Assembly (NCBI GenBank): GCA_964397545.1
Contig: CAYNIW010000030.1
Location: forward strand, 1 to 14,599
Length of the DNA stretch: 14,599 nucleotides
Direction of reading: 5' to 3'
From: JAFGIG01 sp964397545
GTDB lineage: Bacteria; SDB-A
Shown: piece by piece, positions 1-6,971 of the stretch
How the letters are laid out: every line of letters begins with the position of its first letter
Position numbering within the stretch: the first letter of the stretch is position 1
The notes under the pieces: generated by a model
Told to the model about the DNA's origin: nothing
Databases searched by the model: none
What the model saw: the letters and a program-made list of their open reading frames with translations, nothing else
Program-made: the position numbers and the translations under genes

Positions 1-217
1 GAATATTATAAAAAATATTTTCGATCCTTTTTTCACGACAAAGACAAAAAAATACAGCTCAGGACTAGGACTTTCAATAACTTACAGGATAGTGAAAAAT
101 CACGGAGGAGAAATATATGTCAGGAGCACGGAAGGAGAAGGGTCTGTTTTCACCATGGAATTTCCTATTTACACCCAAGAGGATAAAATTGACCCTTTTG
201 AGGCGATTATCCGCTGA
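1..217 (+). CDS. Sensor histidine kinase, C-terminal end of the ATPase domain (partial)
   Basis: This is the last 71 codons of a gene that begins left of the window; base 1 completes the preceding codon and the stop is TGA at 215-217. The visible part is the end of a HATPase_c domain. It contains the F box (FDPFFTTK, about residues 7-14 of the fragment), then the G2 box SSGLGLSIT, then the usual IVKNHGGEIYV and EGSVFTMEFP strands. Such domains bind ATP and phosphorylate a histidine on the partner helix, normally as part of a two-component system. The sensor part, H box, N box and G1 box lie outside the window, so the signal sensed cannot be inferred. A short acidic tail follows the domain, with no receiver domain fused at the C-terminus. 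No response regulator gene lies downstream here. Confidence 0.9.
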   Translation, partial: NIIKNIFDPFFTTKTKKYSSGLGLSITYRIVKNHGGEIYVRSTEGEGSVFTMEFPIYTQEDKIDPFEAIIR

Positions 218-258
218 ATAATGACAAATTTTCCCTTCCTACCGGCTTCTAAAAGGTG

Positions 259-264
259 TATAAT
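259..264 (+). promoter_or_regulatory. Perfect -10 hexamer 6 nt before an ATG
   Basis: A consensus TATAAT lies after the kinase stop. No good -35 is seen; the best is TTCCTA at 236-241, 17 nt upstream. An ATG follows after 6 nt at 271, so a transcript would start at or next to the start codon. The 11-nt string covering 260-270 recurs upstream of gmhA at 1949-1959. Confidence 0.4.
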
Positions 265-270
265 ATTACT

Positions 271-336
271 ATGAGGAAGCATGTTAATCTGTCTAGTTTT
301 TTTTCTGCCTGTTTATTTACTCTGTTTCTGACTTGA
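271..336 (+). CDS. Possible 21-residue signal-like peptide ORF
   Basis: An ATG at 271 opens a 21-codon frame ending in TGA at 334-336. The peptide starts MRKHVNLSSFF and continues with a hydrophobic stretch (SACLFTLFLT), so it looks like the n- and h-regions of a signal peptide with nothing behind it. There is no Shine-Dalgarno sequence at a proper distance, but a perfect TATAAT ends 6 nt before the ATG. That fits leaderless translation and matches several real genes in this window. It could be a leader peptide, a tiny membrane peptide, the stub of a deleted secreted-protein gene, or chance. The TGA overlaps the -35 region of the promoter proposed for the next gene (333-361). No homologue is recognised. 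Confidence 0.25.
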   Translation: MRKHVNLSSFFSACLFTLFLT

Positions 337-361
337 TTTCAACGCATTCAGGCTCTTTAAT
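333..361 (+). promoter_or_regulatory. Sigma70-type promoter for the radical SAM gene
   Basis: TTGATT (333-338) and TTTAAT (356-361) are separated by exactly 17 nt. The predicted transcription start is near 368, giving a leader of about 32 nt that contains the AAGGAG ribosome-binding site at 389-394 before the ATG at 400. Confidence 0.5.
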
Positions 362-399
362 CGCATTTCCTCGAAAAGTATTATTTTAAGGAGCAAAAA

Positions 400-1905
400 A
401 TGAATGTTCTGCTTGTATATCCTGAAATACCAAATACTTTTTGGAGTTTTAAACACGCCGTAAAGTTTATCCATAAAAAAGCAATGATGCCACCTCTGGG
501 GCTTTTGACTGTCGCCGCGCTTCTCCCTGCTGAGTGGGAGAAAAAACTTATCGACATGAACATAGAAAAGTTGAAGAAAAAACATCTCGAGTGGGCAGAT
601 ATCGTTTTAGTAAGCGGCATGTCCATTCAAAAAAGTTCCGCCGCCGAAGTGATAGATGTTTGCAAGAGAGCCGGTAAAAAGGTGATTGCGGGAGGACCTC
701 TTTTCACTCTCGATAGAGAGGCTTTCGATGGGGTTGATCATTTTGTCCTGAACGAAGCCGAACTCACCCTTCCTGAATTTCTCGACGATTTGGAAAAAGG
801 CAGAGAGAGGAAAGTTTATGAAACCGAAAAACACGCTGATCTGGATTCGACTCCCCTGCCGCTTTGGTCTTTGGCGAAAATGGCTAAATACGCGATGATG
901 CCCATGCAGTATTCGAGGGGATGTCCTTTTAACTGCGAGTTCTGCAATATAACTTCACTCTTCGGCAGAATTCCAAGACTAAAAAAACCGGAAATGATAA
1001 TTGCTGAACTCGAAGGGCTCTATGAGAATGGATGGAGGGGAGGCGTATTTTTCGTGGACGACAATTTCATCGGCAACAAGACTAAACTGAAAGAAGAACT
1101 TTTGCCGGCGATTTCAAAATGGAGAAAAGGAAAAAAAGGAATTCAGTTAATAACGGAAGTTTCCATTAACGTGTCTGACGACGATGAACTCCTGAAAATG
1201 ATGCTCAATGCAGGTTTTGACACGCTTTTTATAGGTATTGAATCCCCTAACAGCGCGAGCCTTCTTGAATGCAACAAAAACCAGAACCTAAACAGAGACC
1301 TTATCTCCAATATTAAAAAACTCCAGAGAATAGGATTTACGGTTCAAGGGGGGTTTATTGTAGGTTTTGACAGCGACACCGCGATGATATTCCAGCAGGT
1401 TATAGATTTTATTCAGAGAAGCGGCATTACTACCGCGATGGTCGGTTTGCTTCAGGCTCCGGCAGGAACGAGATTATATGAAAGAATGAGAAAAGCCAAC
1501 AGGATAAAAAGAGGTTTTTCAGGAGACAACACGGATTGTTCGACGAACATAGTTCCAGTGATGAAAATGAATGATTTAAGAGAAGGATACGAGAAAATAA
1601 TAAGAAAGATTTACTCGTCAAAATTTTACTACAGGAGAGTGAACACTTTTCTCGACGAGTATAATAAACCGCAGACAGGAGTCAGGTTCAATTTAAAAAA
1701 TAAAATAATATACGTATCTGCTTTCCTGAGGTCTATTATTCTTCTCGGTGTTTTCGGTTCGGAAAAGCTTTATTTTTGGAAGCTCTTGACTAAGACATTT
1801 TTCAAAAACATAAAAAATATGCCTCTTGCGGTGACTCTTGCTATATACGGAAGGCATTTCAAGAAAGTGACAAACGACTACCTCGTCCTCGACAGAAATC
1901 CGTGA
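400..1905 (+). CDS. B12-binding-domain radical SAM protein (DUF4070-type, HpnP-like layout)
   Basis: This 501-residue protein has an N-terminal cobalamin-binding-like Rossmann region (about residues 1-135). It includes the MPPLGLLTVAALLP segment typical of B12-dependent radical SAM enzymes. The radical SAM core follows with the 4Fe-4S motif C175-x3-C179-x2-C182. A GGFIVGFDSDT segment and an APAGTRLYERM region lie further on, and the C-terminus resembles DUF4070. By family it should use S-adenosylmethionine, a 4Fe-4S cluster and probably cobalamin to modify an unactivated carbon, often by methylation. The overall layout resembles hopanoid C-2 methylase (HpnP), but no hopanoid genes are nearby and the substrate is unknown. 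The classical DxHxxG cobalamin motif is not evident, as is common in this subgroup. The ATG at 400 is chosen for the AAGGAG 5 nt upstream. Neighbours are a kinase end and gmhA, 77 nt downstream. Confidence 0.85.
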   Translation: MNVLLVYPEIPNTFWSFKHAVKFIHKKAMMPPLGLLTVAALLPAEWEKKLIDMNIEKLKKKHLEWADIVLVSGMSIQKSSAAEVIDVCKRAGKKVIAGGPLFTLDREAFDGVDHFVLNEAELTLPEFLDDLEKGRERKVYETEKHADLDSTPLPLWSLAKMAKYAMMPMQYSRGCPFNCEFCNITSLFGRIPRLKKPEMIIAELEGLYENGWRGGVFFVDDNFIGNKTKLKEELLPAISKWRKGKKGIQLITEVSINVSDDDELLKMMLNAGFDTLFIGIESPNSASLLECNKNQNLNRDLISNIKKLQRIGFTVQGGFIVGFDSDTAMIFQQVIDFIQRSGITTAMVGLLQAPAGTRLYERMRKANRIKRGFSGDNTDCSTNIVPVMKMNDLREGYEKIIRKIYSSKFYYRRVNTFLDEYNKPQTGVRFNLKNKIIYVSAFLRSIILLGVFGSEKLYFWKLLTKTFFKNIKNMPLAVTLAIYGRHFKKVTNDYLVLDRNP

Positions 1906-1947
1906 TATAGAGACGGCAAAGACACGTTTAATTTTTTTCCGTGAAAT

Positions 1948-1953
1948 GATAAT
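1948..1953 (+). promoter_or_regulatory. Candidate -10 element for gmhA
   Basis: GATAAT lies 29 nt before the gmhA ATG, preceded by T. No convincing -35 is present. The predicted start, about 1960, leaves a leader of roughly 23 nt carrying the AGGAG at 1971-1975. gmhA may also be read through from the radical SAM gene. Confidence 0.3.
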
Positions 1954-1982
1954 ATTACTCTTTAATTTTGAGGAGTTATAAT

Positions 1983-2570
1983 ATGAAAGGCAATTTTCCT
2001 GAAAAATCATTTTCGGAAGCTCTCGAGACGCTCGAAAATTTCGTCAAAAACGGTATAAACCTGAAAAAAACAAAAGAAGCTTCGCTCGCGCTTTCCAAAT
2101 GTTTTGAAACTGGAAAAAAAACTCTTATATGCGGAAACGGCGGAAGTCTCTGCGACGCGATGCATTTTGCCGAGGAATTCACGGGAAGATACAGAAAAAA
2201 CAGAAGACCCCTGCCTGTGATTTCGGTCTCTGACCCCTCGCATATATCCTGTGTCGGCAACGATTACGGGTTTGACGAAATATTCTCACGCGGTGTAGAG
2301 GCTTTCGGAAAAGAAGGAGACGTGTTTATAGGACTTTCGACTAGCGGAAATTCTCCGAACGTCATTAAAGCGCATGAGACGGCAAAAAAAATCGGGATGA
2401 AGACCATTTTACTTCTCGGGAAAGACGGCGGGGCGCTCTCGGGAAAAGCAGACATCGAATTTGTCGTCGGGGGATCCTCATCAGACAGAATACAGGAGGT
2501 CCACATGACTGTTCTTCACATCGTCATAGAAGGAGTCGAGAGAATTCTTTTTCCTGAAAATTACAGATAA
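1983..2570 (+). CDS. gmhA: Sedoheptulose-7-phosphate isomerase (phosphoheptose isomerase)
   Basis: GmhA converts D-sedoheptulose 7-phosphate into D-glycero-D-manno-heptose 7-phosphate in the cytosol. This is the first step towards ADP-heptose for the lipopolysaccharide core and surface glycans. The 195-residue protein is close to the usual 192 and consists of a single SIS domain. It has the CGNGGS phosphate-binding segment, the CDAMHFAEEFTGRY stretch with the metal/catalytic pair H61 and E65 at the same numbering as in E. coli, SHISCVGNDYGF, STSGNS, and DRIQEVH with Q171 and H179 as the expected remaining ligands. The ATG at 1983 is preferred over an in-frame TTG at 1968 because AGGAG lies 7 nt upstream of the ATG. 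No gmhB, hldE or hldD lies in the window. The gene ends 6 nt from a convergent gene. Confidence 0.95.
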   Translation: MKGNFPEKSFSEALETLENFVKNGINLKKTKEASLALSKCFETGKKTLICGNGGSLCDAMHFAEEFTGRYRKNRRPLPVISVSDPSHISCVGNDYGFDEIFSRGVEAFGKEGDVFIGLSTSGNSPNVIKAHETAKKIGMKTILLLGKDGGALSGKADIEFVVGGSSSDRIQEVHMTVLHIVIEGVERILFPENYR

Positions 2571-2576
2571 AACCTG

Positions 2577-3842
2577 TCAAAAGAGCATGATTTTTCCAGA
2601 GAAAACCTTTCCACCCACACGGAGACTTCCGAAATAAACTCCGCCGGGAAAGCCTGACAAGTCAATATATTCCGTCCTTGTTCCCGATACGGAAAACTCG
2701 AGAGCTTCTTGAGCTTTCCTTCCAGCGAGATCATAAAGGAGAAAAGATACTTCTGTCGCCGAGCAAGAACTGAAATCGAGACGGAGAAGATTATTTTGAG
2801 GATAAAGGATGTATGAGAAAGTAAATTCTTGGTATAAAAGGTTACCCGGAAAGTCTTCAGACACGAGATTCGGTTCGTAAACTGATTTTTCAAAATAGAT
2901 GTCGTTGTTTGTGTCATAATGGATAGCGTGGGTCCATATTCTGTAGATATAACCGTTTTGAACGAAAAAAGAAGGCTGTGTGTTGTGAGTTCCGTCGTAG
3001 GTAATCTGCTGTTCACTTTCCCAATTCAGCCCGTCGTAAGACCGCCGTGTGTGTATGTTGTAGATTCCGGAGACGTTTTTCGCGTAGTCCACTATAAAAG
3101 CCCCGTCCGGAGTTGTCTGGCAGAAAGGGTCGTGTGAATTAAGATTGGTTGTCAGTTGAACTTCCTGGGACCAGTTCAGCCTGTCCGGAGATGTTCTGAT
3201 GAAGACGTCGTATTGATAAGTGGTTCCTGTCTGTCTGTGATACGCGGCAAGGTAGATTCCTGAAGAATTCTTGCAGATCCTCGCTCTGTAAGCGCTCGCG
3301 GCTATCTGCGTTTTGGTTGTGTCCCACTCTCCCGCATGAGTTCTGTGGGTAATATAGGCTCCGTATCCCGACGCTATGTATGTCATGGTCAGTGATCCGT
3401 CCTGCTCTATTATGACTACAGGGTCGTAGATGTTCTGAGATGAAGCCCAAGGCAGGGGAATCTCGCCTGTCTTTGTCCATACTGAACCGTCTGTCGAAAA
3501 AGCACTGTATATCCTGTATGTCCCTGTTTCATTCGAAGCGTAAAACAGCAAAAGAGAATCCCCTTCTCCTCTCAGAAGAGAAAAAGTTGATTGGTTGCCG
3601 GCGCCTGTCAAGGCGGGATACAGCGCGCTCCAGGTAGCCCCGTCATCTGTTGAAAAGCATGAGTATAGGTCTCCGGAATACCAGTCCTGATTTCTCTCGA
3701 CTATGGTGAGAAGGTTACTGTTCTGAGTTCTGCATGTCCTACCTATGATGTCGTTGTCGGAACCCCCGGAGATAACTACGGGCGCTGAATACTCAAAAGC
3801 TGCCGTGAAAATAAAAAGAGTGACAAAAAATAAATTTTTCAA
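2577..3842 (-). CDS. Secreted Asp-box (BNR) propeller protein with T9SS type A-like sorting tail
   Basis: This 421-residue exported protein has a signal peptide (MKNLFFVTLFIFTAAFEYSA). Residues 25-330 form a propeller-like region with Asp-box motifs (S-x-D-x-x-x-x-W type) at about 64-71, 116-122, 218-224 and 268-274, plus a degenerate one near 168-173. Asp boxes occur in sialidases and other beta-propellers. The FRIP arginine motif of true sialidases is not visible (only GRTCRTQ near 34-40), so I do not call it a sialidase. Residues about 345-421 look like a type A C-terminal sorting domain (VSFLLYDLAGRK, then SGFPGGVYFGSLRVGGKVFSGKIMLF), which suggests type IX export and surface attachment. 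The start codon is TTG at 3842-3840, supported by AGGAGG 5 nt upstream. The gene converges on gmhA and diverges from the M6 protease gene. Confidence 0.8.
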   Translation of the reverse strand: MKNLFFVTLFIFTAAFEYSAPVVISGGSDNDIIGRTCRTQNSNLLTIVERNQDWYSGDLYSCFSTDDGATWSALYPALTGAGNQSTFSLLRGEGDSLLLFYASNETGTYRIYSAFSTDGSVWTKTGEIPLPWASSQNIYDPVVIIEQDGSLTMTYIASGYGAYITHRTHAGEWDTTKTQIAASAYRARICKNSSGIYLAAYHRQTGTTYQYDVFIRTSPDRLNWSQEVQLTTNLNSHDPFCQTTPDGAFIVDYAKNVSGIYNIHTRRSYDGLNWESEQQITYDGTHNTQPSFFVQNGYIYRIWTHAIHYDTNNDIYFEKSVYEPNLVSEDFPGNLLYQEFTFSYILYPQNNLLRLDFSSCSATEVSFLLYDLAGRKAQEALEFSVSGTRTEYIDLSGFPGGVYFGSLRVGGKVFSGKIMLF

Positions 3843-3868
3843 AAATTCCTCCTTTTGGGATAAAAGTA

Positions 3869-3874
3869 TTTATA
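3869..3874 (-). promoter_or_regulatory. Candidate -10 for the Asp-box protein gene
   Basis: TATAAA on the minus strand has only a weak -35-like TTCATT 17 nt upstream. The predicted start near 3862 gives a leader of about 20 nt carrying the AGGAGG used by the TTG start. Confidence 0.35.
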
Positions 3875-3921
3875 TCACTAAAAAAACATAAAATGAAAGC
3901 CGACTTTAGCAGAAAAGCCTA

Positions 3922-3951
3922 TTTGACAGACCCTTAAAATAAAATTATGAT
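3922..3951 (+). promoter_or_regulatory. Promoter predicted to give a leaderless protease mRNA
   Basis: There is a perfect TTGACA at 3922-3927, an 18-nt spacer, and TATGAT at 3946-3951 (5 of 6 matches to consensus). The ATG of the M6 protease starts 5 nt after the -10, exactly where transcription should begin. No Shine-Dalgarno sequence is present. Confidence 0.55.
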
Positions 3952-3956
3952 ATCCT

Positions 3957-5717
3957 ATGTCTTTTATCTGCGGTGTTTTTTTAATAGCGTGGACTTCTTA
4001 TTTTGATTTCATGCCCCCTTTGCCGGGTCTTTGCGACGATGAAGGTATTGTCATATCGACTGGAGTTTCTTTTCCCGGGGTCAAGTTCGGCATAGAAAAA
4101 CCGGAAAAAAATCTCTTTGAGGACAGGGAAACAGGAAAAACTCCTCCATCCCTAACTACTGCTGTTGTTCTTTTCGATTTCGCGGATTTATTTCACAACC
4201 CTTCTCACACACAGGGAAGCTACGACGAGCTTTTGTTTTCGTCTTCAAATCCGGGGAGCATGTATTCTTATTACAGGGAAGTGAGTTACGGGCAGTTCTC
4301 GGTTTACGGCGTCATTGAAGGATGGGTCAGGAGTTATTATCCTAAGACGGCCTACGCCCTTCACTACTACGGCATAGAATGGATATTCGACCCTTACACG
4401 CAGGAAACGAGCATAGGTGTTTACATGGCGGCGAGAGACGCGGTCTACAGAGCAGAACAGGCGGGATTCGACCTGAATGTCCTCGATCCGGACGGAGACA
4501 AGGTGGCACACGGGCTTTTCGTCGTCCACGCGGGACCCGGAGCCGAACAGACGGGGGACACTACGGATATATGGTCTCACAAAGCCGACGCCCGGGAGTT
4601 ATGCGAACTTATCCGCGACAATTATGATCCAACCTGCCCTTATATAATCTCGAGGGGCTGCACGCTCGGCGTGTATTCGATGGAGCCGGAGATGAATGAA
4701 GACGGCTCTCTTGTCACAGTCGGAGTTTTCTGCCACGAATTCTGTCACGTCCTCGGCGCGCCTGATCTATACAATACTTCGGAAGGAAGCTCGGTTGTCG
4801 GGAAATTTGAATTGATGGACGCGGGAAGCTGGAACAGACTTTCCGGAGAACAACCCGGGACAAGGCCGGCGCATCCTTCTCTTTGGATTAAAATGCTTTT
4901 GGGGTGGGTGACTCCGGATTCAATAGAAAGAGATGTAACGGGAGTTCCGGACATAGTAAAATCGGCGACCCTCGACGCGGCAGGAGGGCTGATTATGCCG
5001 AGAACTTGGAGAGCTCTTCAGAACCCTAACGGCGTAGACTGGACTGATGAAAGACCCGGAACAGGTGAATATTTTCTTTTCGAAAATCGCGCAAAGATAG
5101 GATTTTTCGAAACAGCGCTTCCCGACGAAGGAATAGCCGTCTGGCATGTTGACGAATCGAGGCCTGACAACAACGATGAAGAGAGAAGACTTGTATCTCT
5201 GGTGAAAGCGAGCGGAGATCCTTCGACGACGACTTCCGGCAAAGAAGGCGATCTTTTCAGCAGTAGAACAGGAGAACTCGGGTCGAGGGATGTCCCTTCT
5301 CCGAATATGTGGGACGGGGTGTCGAGCGGAGTGAGAATGAAAAACATCTCAGATCCGGCTCAAGTCATGTTTGCCGATATCGAAGCGGGTCCTGTCCTCC
5401 TCGGAAAAGTTTTTTCTTATCCCAATCCTTTCGAGAAAAGATCCCACGGAGACGTTTGCATGATAAAGTATCAGCCTCTCGGGAGAAGAGCTGAAGACAT
5501 GTTTCCTCTCTTCAGAGTGGTGATTTTCAACATCGCCGGAGAGGTCGTCAGGCTTCTCGACGATCCTTCTGAAGTCTCTCCGATATCGAGGGAGGCTGTA
5601 TGGGACGGCAGGAATGAGGACGGAGATGAAGTCTCAAGCGGCATGTATCTTTACATAATAGAACTCATACCTTTTTCCGAAGAGAGAAATTTCGGAAGAA
5701 TAACTTTCATACACTGA
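3957..5717 (+). CDS. M6-family (immune inhibitor A-like) metalloprotease with FlgD-type sorting tail
   Basis: This is a 586-residue secreted zinc protease. The zinc motif is H260-E-F-C-H264-V-L-G-A-P-D270, the HExxHxxGxPD form of M6 peptidases, followed by a Met-turn-like ELMDAGSW with M287. An M6-typical segment (PGSMYSYYREVSYGQF) lies near residues 100-115. From about residue 480 the C-terminus has a VFSYPNPF motif and a FlgD-like Ig fold with W549-D-G, NEDGDEVSSGMYLY and a final FGRITFIH, which is the layout of cell-surface sorting tails. The start is limited: an in-frame TGA lies at 3948-3950 and the first ATG is 3957. The N-terminus is hydrophobic but lacks the usual Lys/Arg, an oddity for a signal peptide. 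There is no ribosome-binding site, and the promoter points to a leaderless mRNA. A PorV-like gene starts 1 nt after the stop. Confidence 0.88.
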   Translation: MSFICGVFLIAWTSYFDFMPPLPGLCDDEGIVISTGVSFPGVKFGIEKPEKNLFEDRETGKTPPSLTTAVVLFDFADLFHNPSHTQGSYDELLFSSSNPGSMYSYYREVSYGQFSVYGVIEGWVRSYYPKTAYALHYYGIEWIFDPYTQETSIGVYMAARDAVYRAEQAGFDLNVLDPDGDKVAHGLFVVHAGPGAEQTGDTTDIWSHKADARELCELIRDNYDPTCPYIISRGCTLGVYSMEPEMNEDGSLVTVGVFCHEFCHVLGAPDLYNTSEGSSVVGKFELMDAGSWNRLSGEQPGTRPAHPSLWIKMLLGWVTPDSIERDVTGVPDIVKSATLDAAGGLIMPRTWRALQNPNGVDWTDERPGTGEYFLFENRAKIGFFETALPDEGIAVWHVDESRPDNNDEERRLVSLVKASGDPSTTTSGKEGDLFSSRTGELGSRDVPSPNMWDGVSSGVRMKNISDPAQVMFADIEAGPVLLGKVFSYPNPFEKRSHGDVCMIKYQPLGRRAEDMFPLFRVVIFNIAGEVVRLLDDPSEVSPISREAVWDGRNEDGDEVSSGMYLYIIELIPFSEERNFGRITFIH

Positions 5718-5718
5718 C

Positions 5719-6672
5719 ATGAAAAAAATATTTTTTACAATGATTCTCGCGTTGCTGTGGTCCTCTTATTTGGCGGCTTTCAGCGCTGGAGTCACGGGCA
5801 GTACTTTTTTGAAGATCGGTATAGGGGCAAGACCGGTGGCGCTGGGTTCTGCTTACACTGCCGTTTCAGATGACGCCAACTGCATCTTCTGGAATCCGGC
5901 GGGGCTCGCTCAGACATACGCCCTCGGAGGAACTTTTTCGTTTCTCAACCTCTTCAAAGACATAAACTACGGCGCGGGTGCTTTTGTCGTCCGGCTGAAA
6001 GCTCTCGGAGTCCTCGGCATCGGAGGAGCTTTTCTCAGCGCTACTGACACGAGAAGGGATCAAAACGGAACCGAACTTGGCTCTTTTTCCAATTACGACG
6101 CAATGTTCGTCGTGTCGTTCGGCAGAGAAATATACGGCGACAATCTCATGGGCGGAGTATCAGTCAGAGGGATTCAGAGTAAACTCGGCAGTAGAATCGC
6201 AAGGACAGCTACGTTTGACGGCGGCGTGCTTTTTGTCCCTCATCCGTTTTTAAGGCTCGGCGCCGCGCTGAAAAACGTGGGCCCCGGAATAGTCTTCATA
6301 AGCCAGCGCGATCTTCCTCCCACGGAGCTTCGGACAGGCTCGGCTATCGTCCTGCCTCTTGACCTGGAGTCGTTCCTTCTCAAGATGACTTTGAGCGCGG
6401 ACCTCGGGTTTTCTGAATTTTCGAAAATAACGTCAGGCTTCGGCGGAGAGCTTTCTCTTCTGCCGACGGATCTTGACTTTGCCTTCAAGGGGTTTTCCCT
6501 CAGGGGAGGGTATCAACCCGTAGAGAGGACAGGCGACTGGAGCGGTTGGTCATTCGGCCTCGGAGTCATGATGCCTTTGGGCAAAGATTATTACTTTTCG
6601 ATAGACGCCGTCCATTATTCATACGGATACCTCGGCGGAGCCGACAGAGTATCGTTTACGTTGAAAATCTGA
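5719..6672 (+). CDS. PorV/PorQ-family outer-membrane protein
   Basis: This 317-residue protein has a clear signal peptide (MKKIFFTMILALLWSSYLAAFSA). The opening mature sequence is characteristic of the family: FLKIGIGARPVALGSAYTAVSDDANCIFWNPAGLA. Alternating amphipathic strands fill the rest and end in VSFTLKI, as expected for a FadL-like outer-membrane barrel. Known PorV (LptO) binds the C-terminal domains of type IX cargo and shuttles them to the attachment complex. The ATG follows the protease stop by one base and has no good Shine-Dalgarno sequence, so it is probably translated by coupling. The pairing of a tail-bearing protease with a PorV homologue suggests a cargo-shuttle pair. Other members of this broad family have unknown roles, so PorV function itself is inferred. 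Confidence 0.85.
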   Translation: MKKIFFTMILALLWSSYLAAFSAGVTGSTFLKIGIGARPVALGSAYTAVSDDANCIFWNPAGLAQTYALGGTFSFLNLFKDINYGAGAFVVRLKALGVLGIGGAFLSATDTRRDQNGTELGSFSNYDAMFVVSFGREIYGDNLMGGVSVRGIQSKLGSRIARTATFDGGVLFVPHPFLRLGAALKNVGPGIVFISQRDLPPTELRTGSAIVLPLDLESFLLKMTLSADLGFSEFSKITSGFGGELSLLPTDLDFAFKGFSLRGGYQPVERTGDWSGWSFGLGVMMPLGKDYYFSIDAVHYSYGYLGGADRVSFTLKI

Positions 6673-6745
6673 TATTTATTTCCGCTCTTATACAGCCGTT
6701 GAGAGCAGACGGACTTTGAATAGTAAGAAGAAGAGGAGGTGAGAA

Positions 6746-6958
6746 GTGGAGAACTGGCCTAAATGTCTCAAATGCCAGACAGGAGTCCTTGTTCCCCTTT
6801 CAGATTACGGAAGGGAAGGAGCGACTATAAAGTATAAAGCATGGGTCTGCAATAATCCGCAGTGCGGATTCCACATCAGAATAGACAACGGCGAAATATC
6901 AATAGGAGACGCCGAGGTCATTCACGACGCCAGAATGAGCCAGAAAAAAAGAATCTGA
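6746..6958 (+). CDS. Small zinc-ribbon-like protein
   Basis: This 70-residue protein contains two cysteine pairs, C7-x2-C10 and C35-x4-C40, separated by a short basic and aromatic segment (SDYGREGATIKYKAWV). That is a plausible four-cysteine zinc ribbon or rubredoxin-like knuckle. The C-terminus is polar and ends in a basic cluster (SQKKRI). There is no signal peptide, so it should be cytosolic. It starts with GTG at 6746, supported by a near-perfect ribosome-binding site AGGAGGTGA beginning at 6734, which leaves 6 nt after AGGAGG; this is the strongest such site in the window. It lies 73 nt after the PorV-like gene and 13 nt before the lipoprotein gene. No function is known to me. Nucleic-acid binding or a metal-dependent regulatory role is possible but unsupported. 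Confidence 0.75.
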   Translation: MENWPKCLKCQTGVLVPLSDYGREGATIKYKAWVCNNPQCGFHIRIDNGEISIGDAEVIHDARMSQKKRI

Positions 6959-6971
6959 AAAGAGGAAAAAA

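Noticed and set aside
400..1905. Naming the radical SAM gene hpnP
   Set aside because: Resemblance is at the domain level only, and no hopanoid genes are present in the window.
1968..1982. TTG start for gmhA
   Set aside because: The AGGAG lies within that extension and is correctly placed for the ATG at 1983. The resulting catalytic numbering equals E. coli GmhA.
2561..3016. 151-aa minus-strand frame
   Set aside because: It lies within the Asp-box protein gene in another frame, lacks domain features, and starts without a ribosome site.
2577..3842. Calling the Asp-box protein a sialidase
   Set aside because: Asp boxes are structural, and the catalytic arginine motif is not seen.
6673..6745. 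Terminator in the gap after the PorV-like gene
   Set aside because: Only a 5-bp stem (GCTCT/AGAGC) with a 13-base loop and no T run can be formed. Read-through into the zinc-ribbon gene is more likely.
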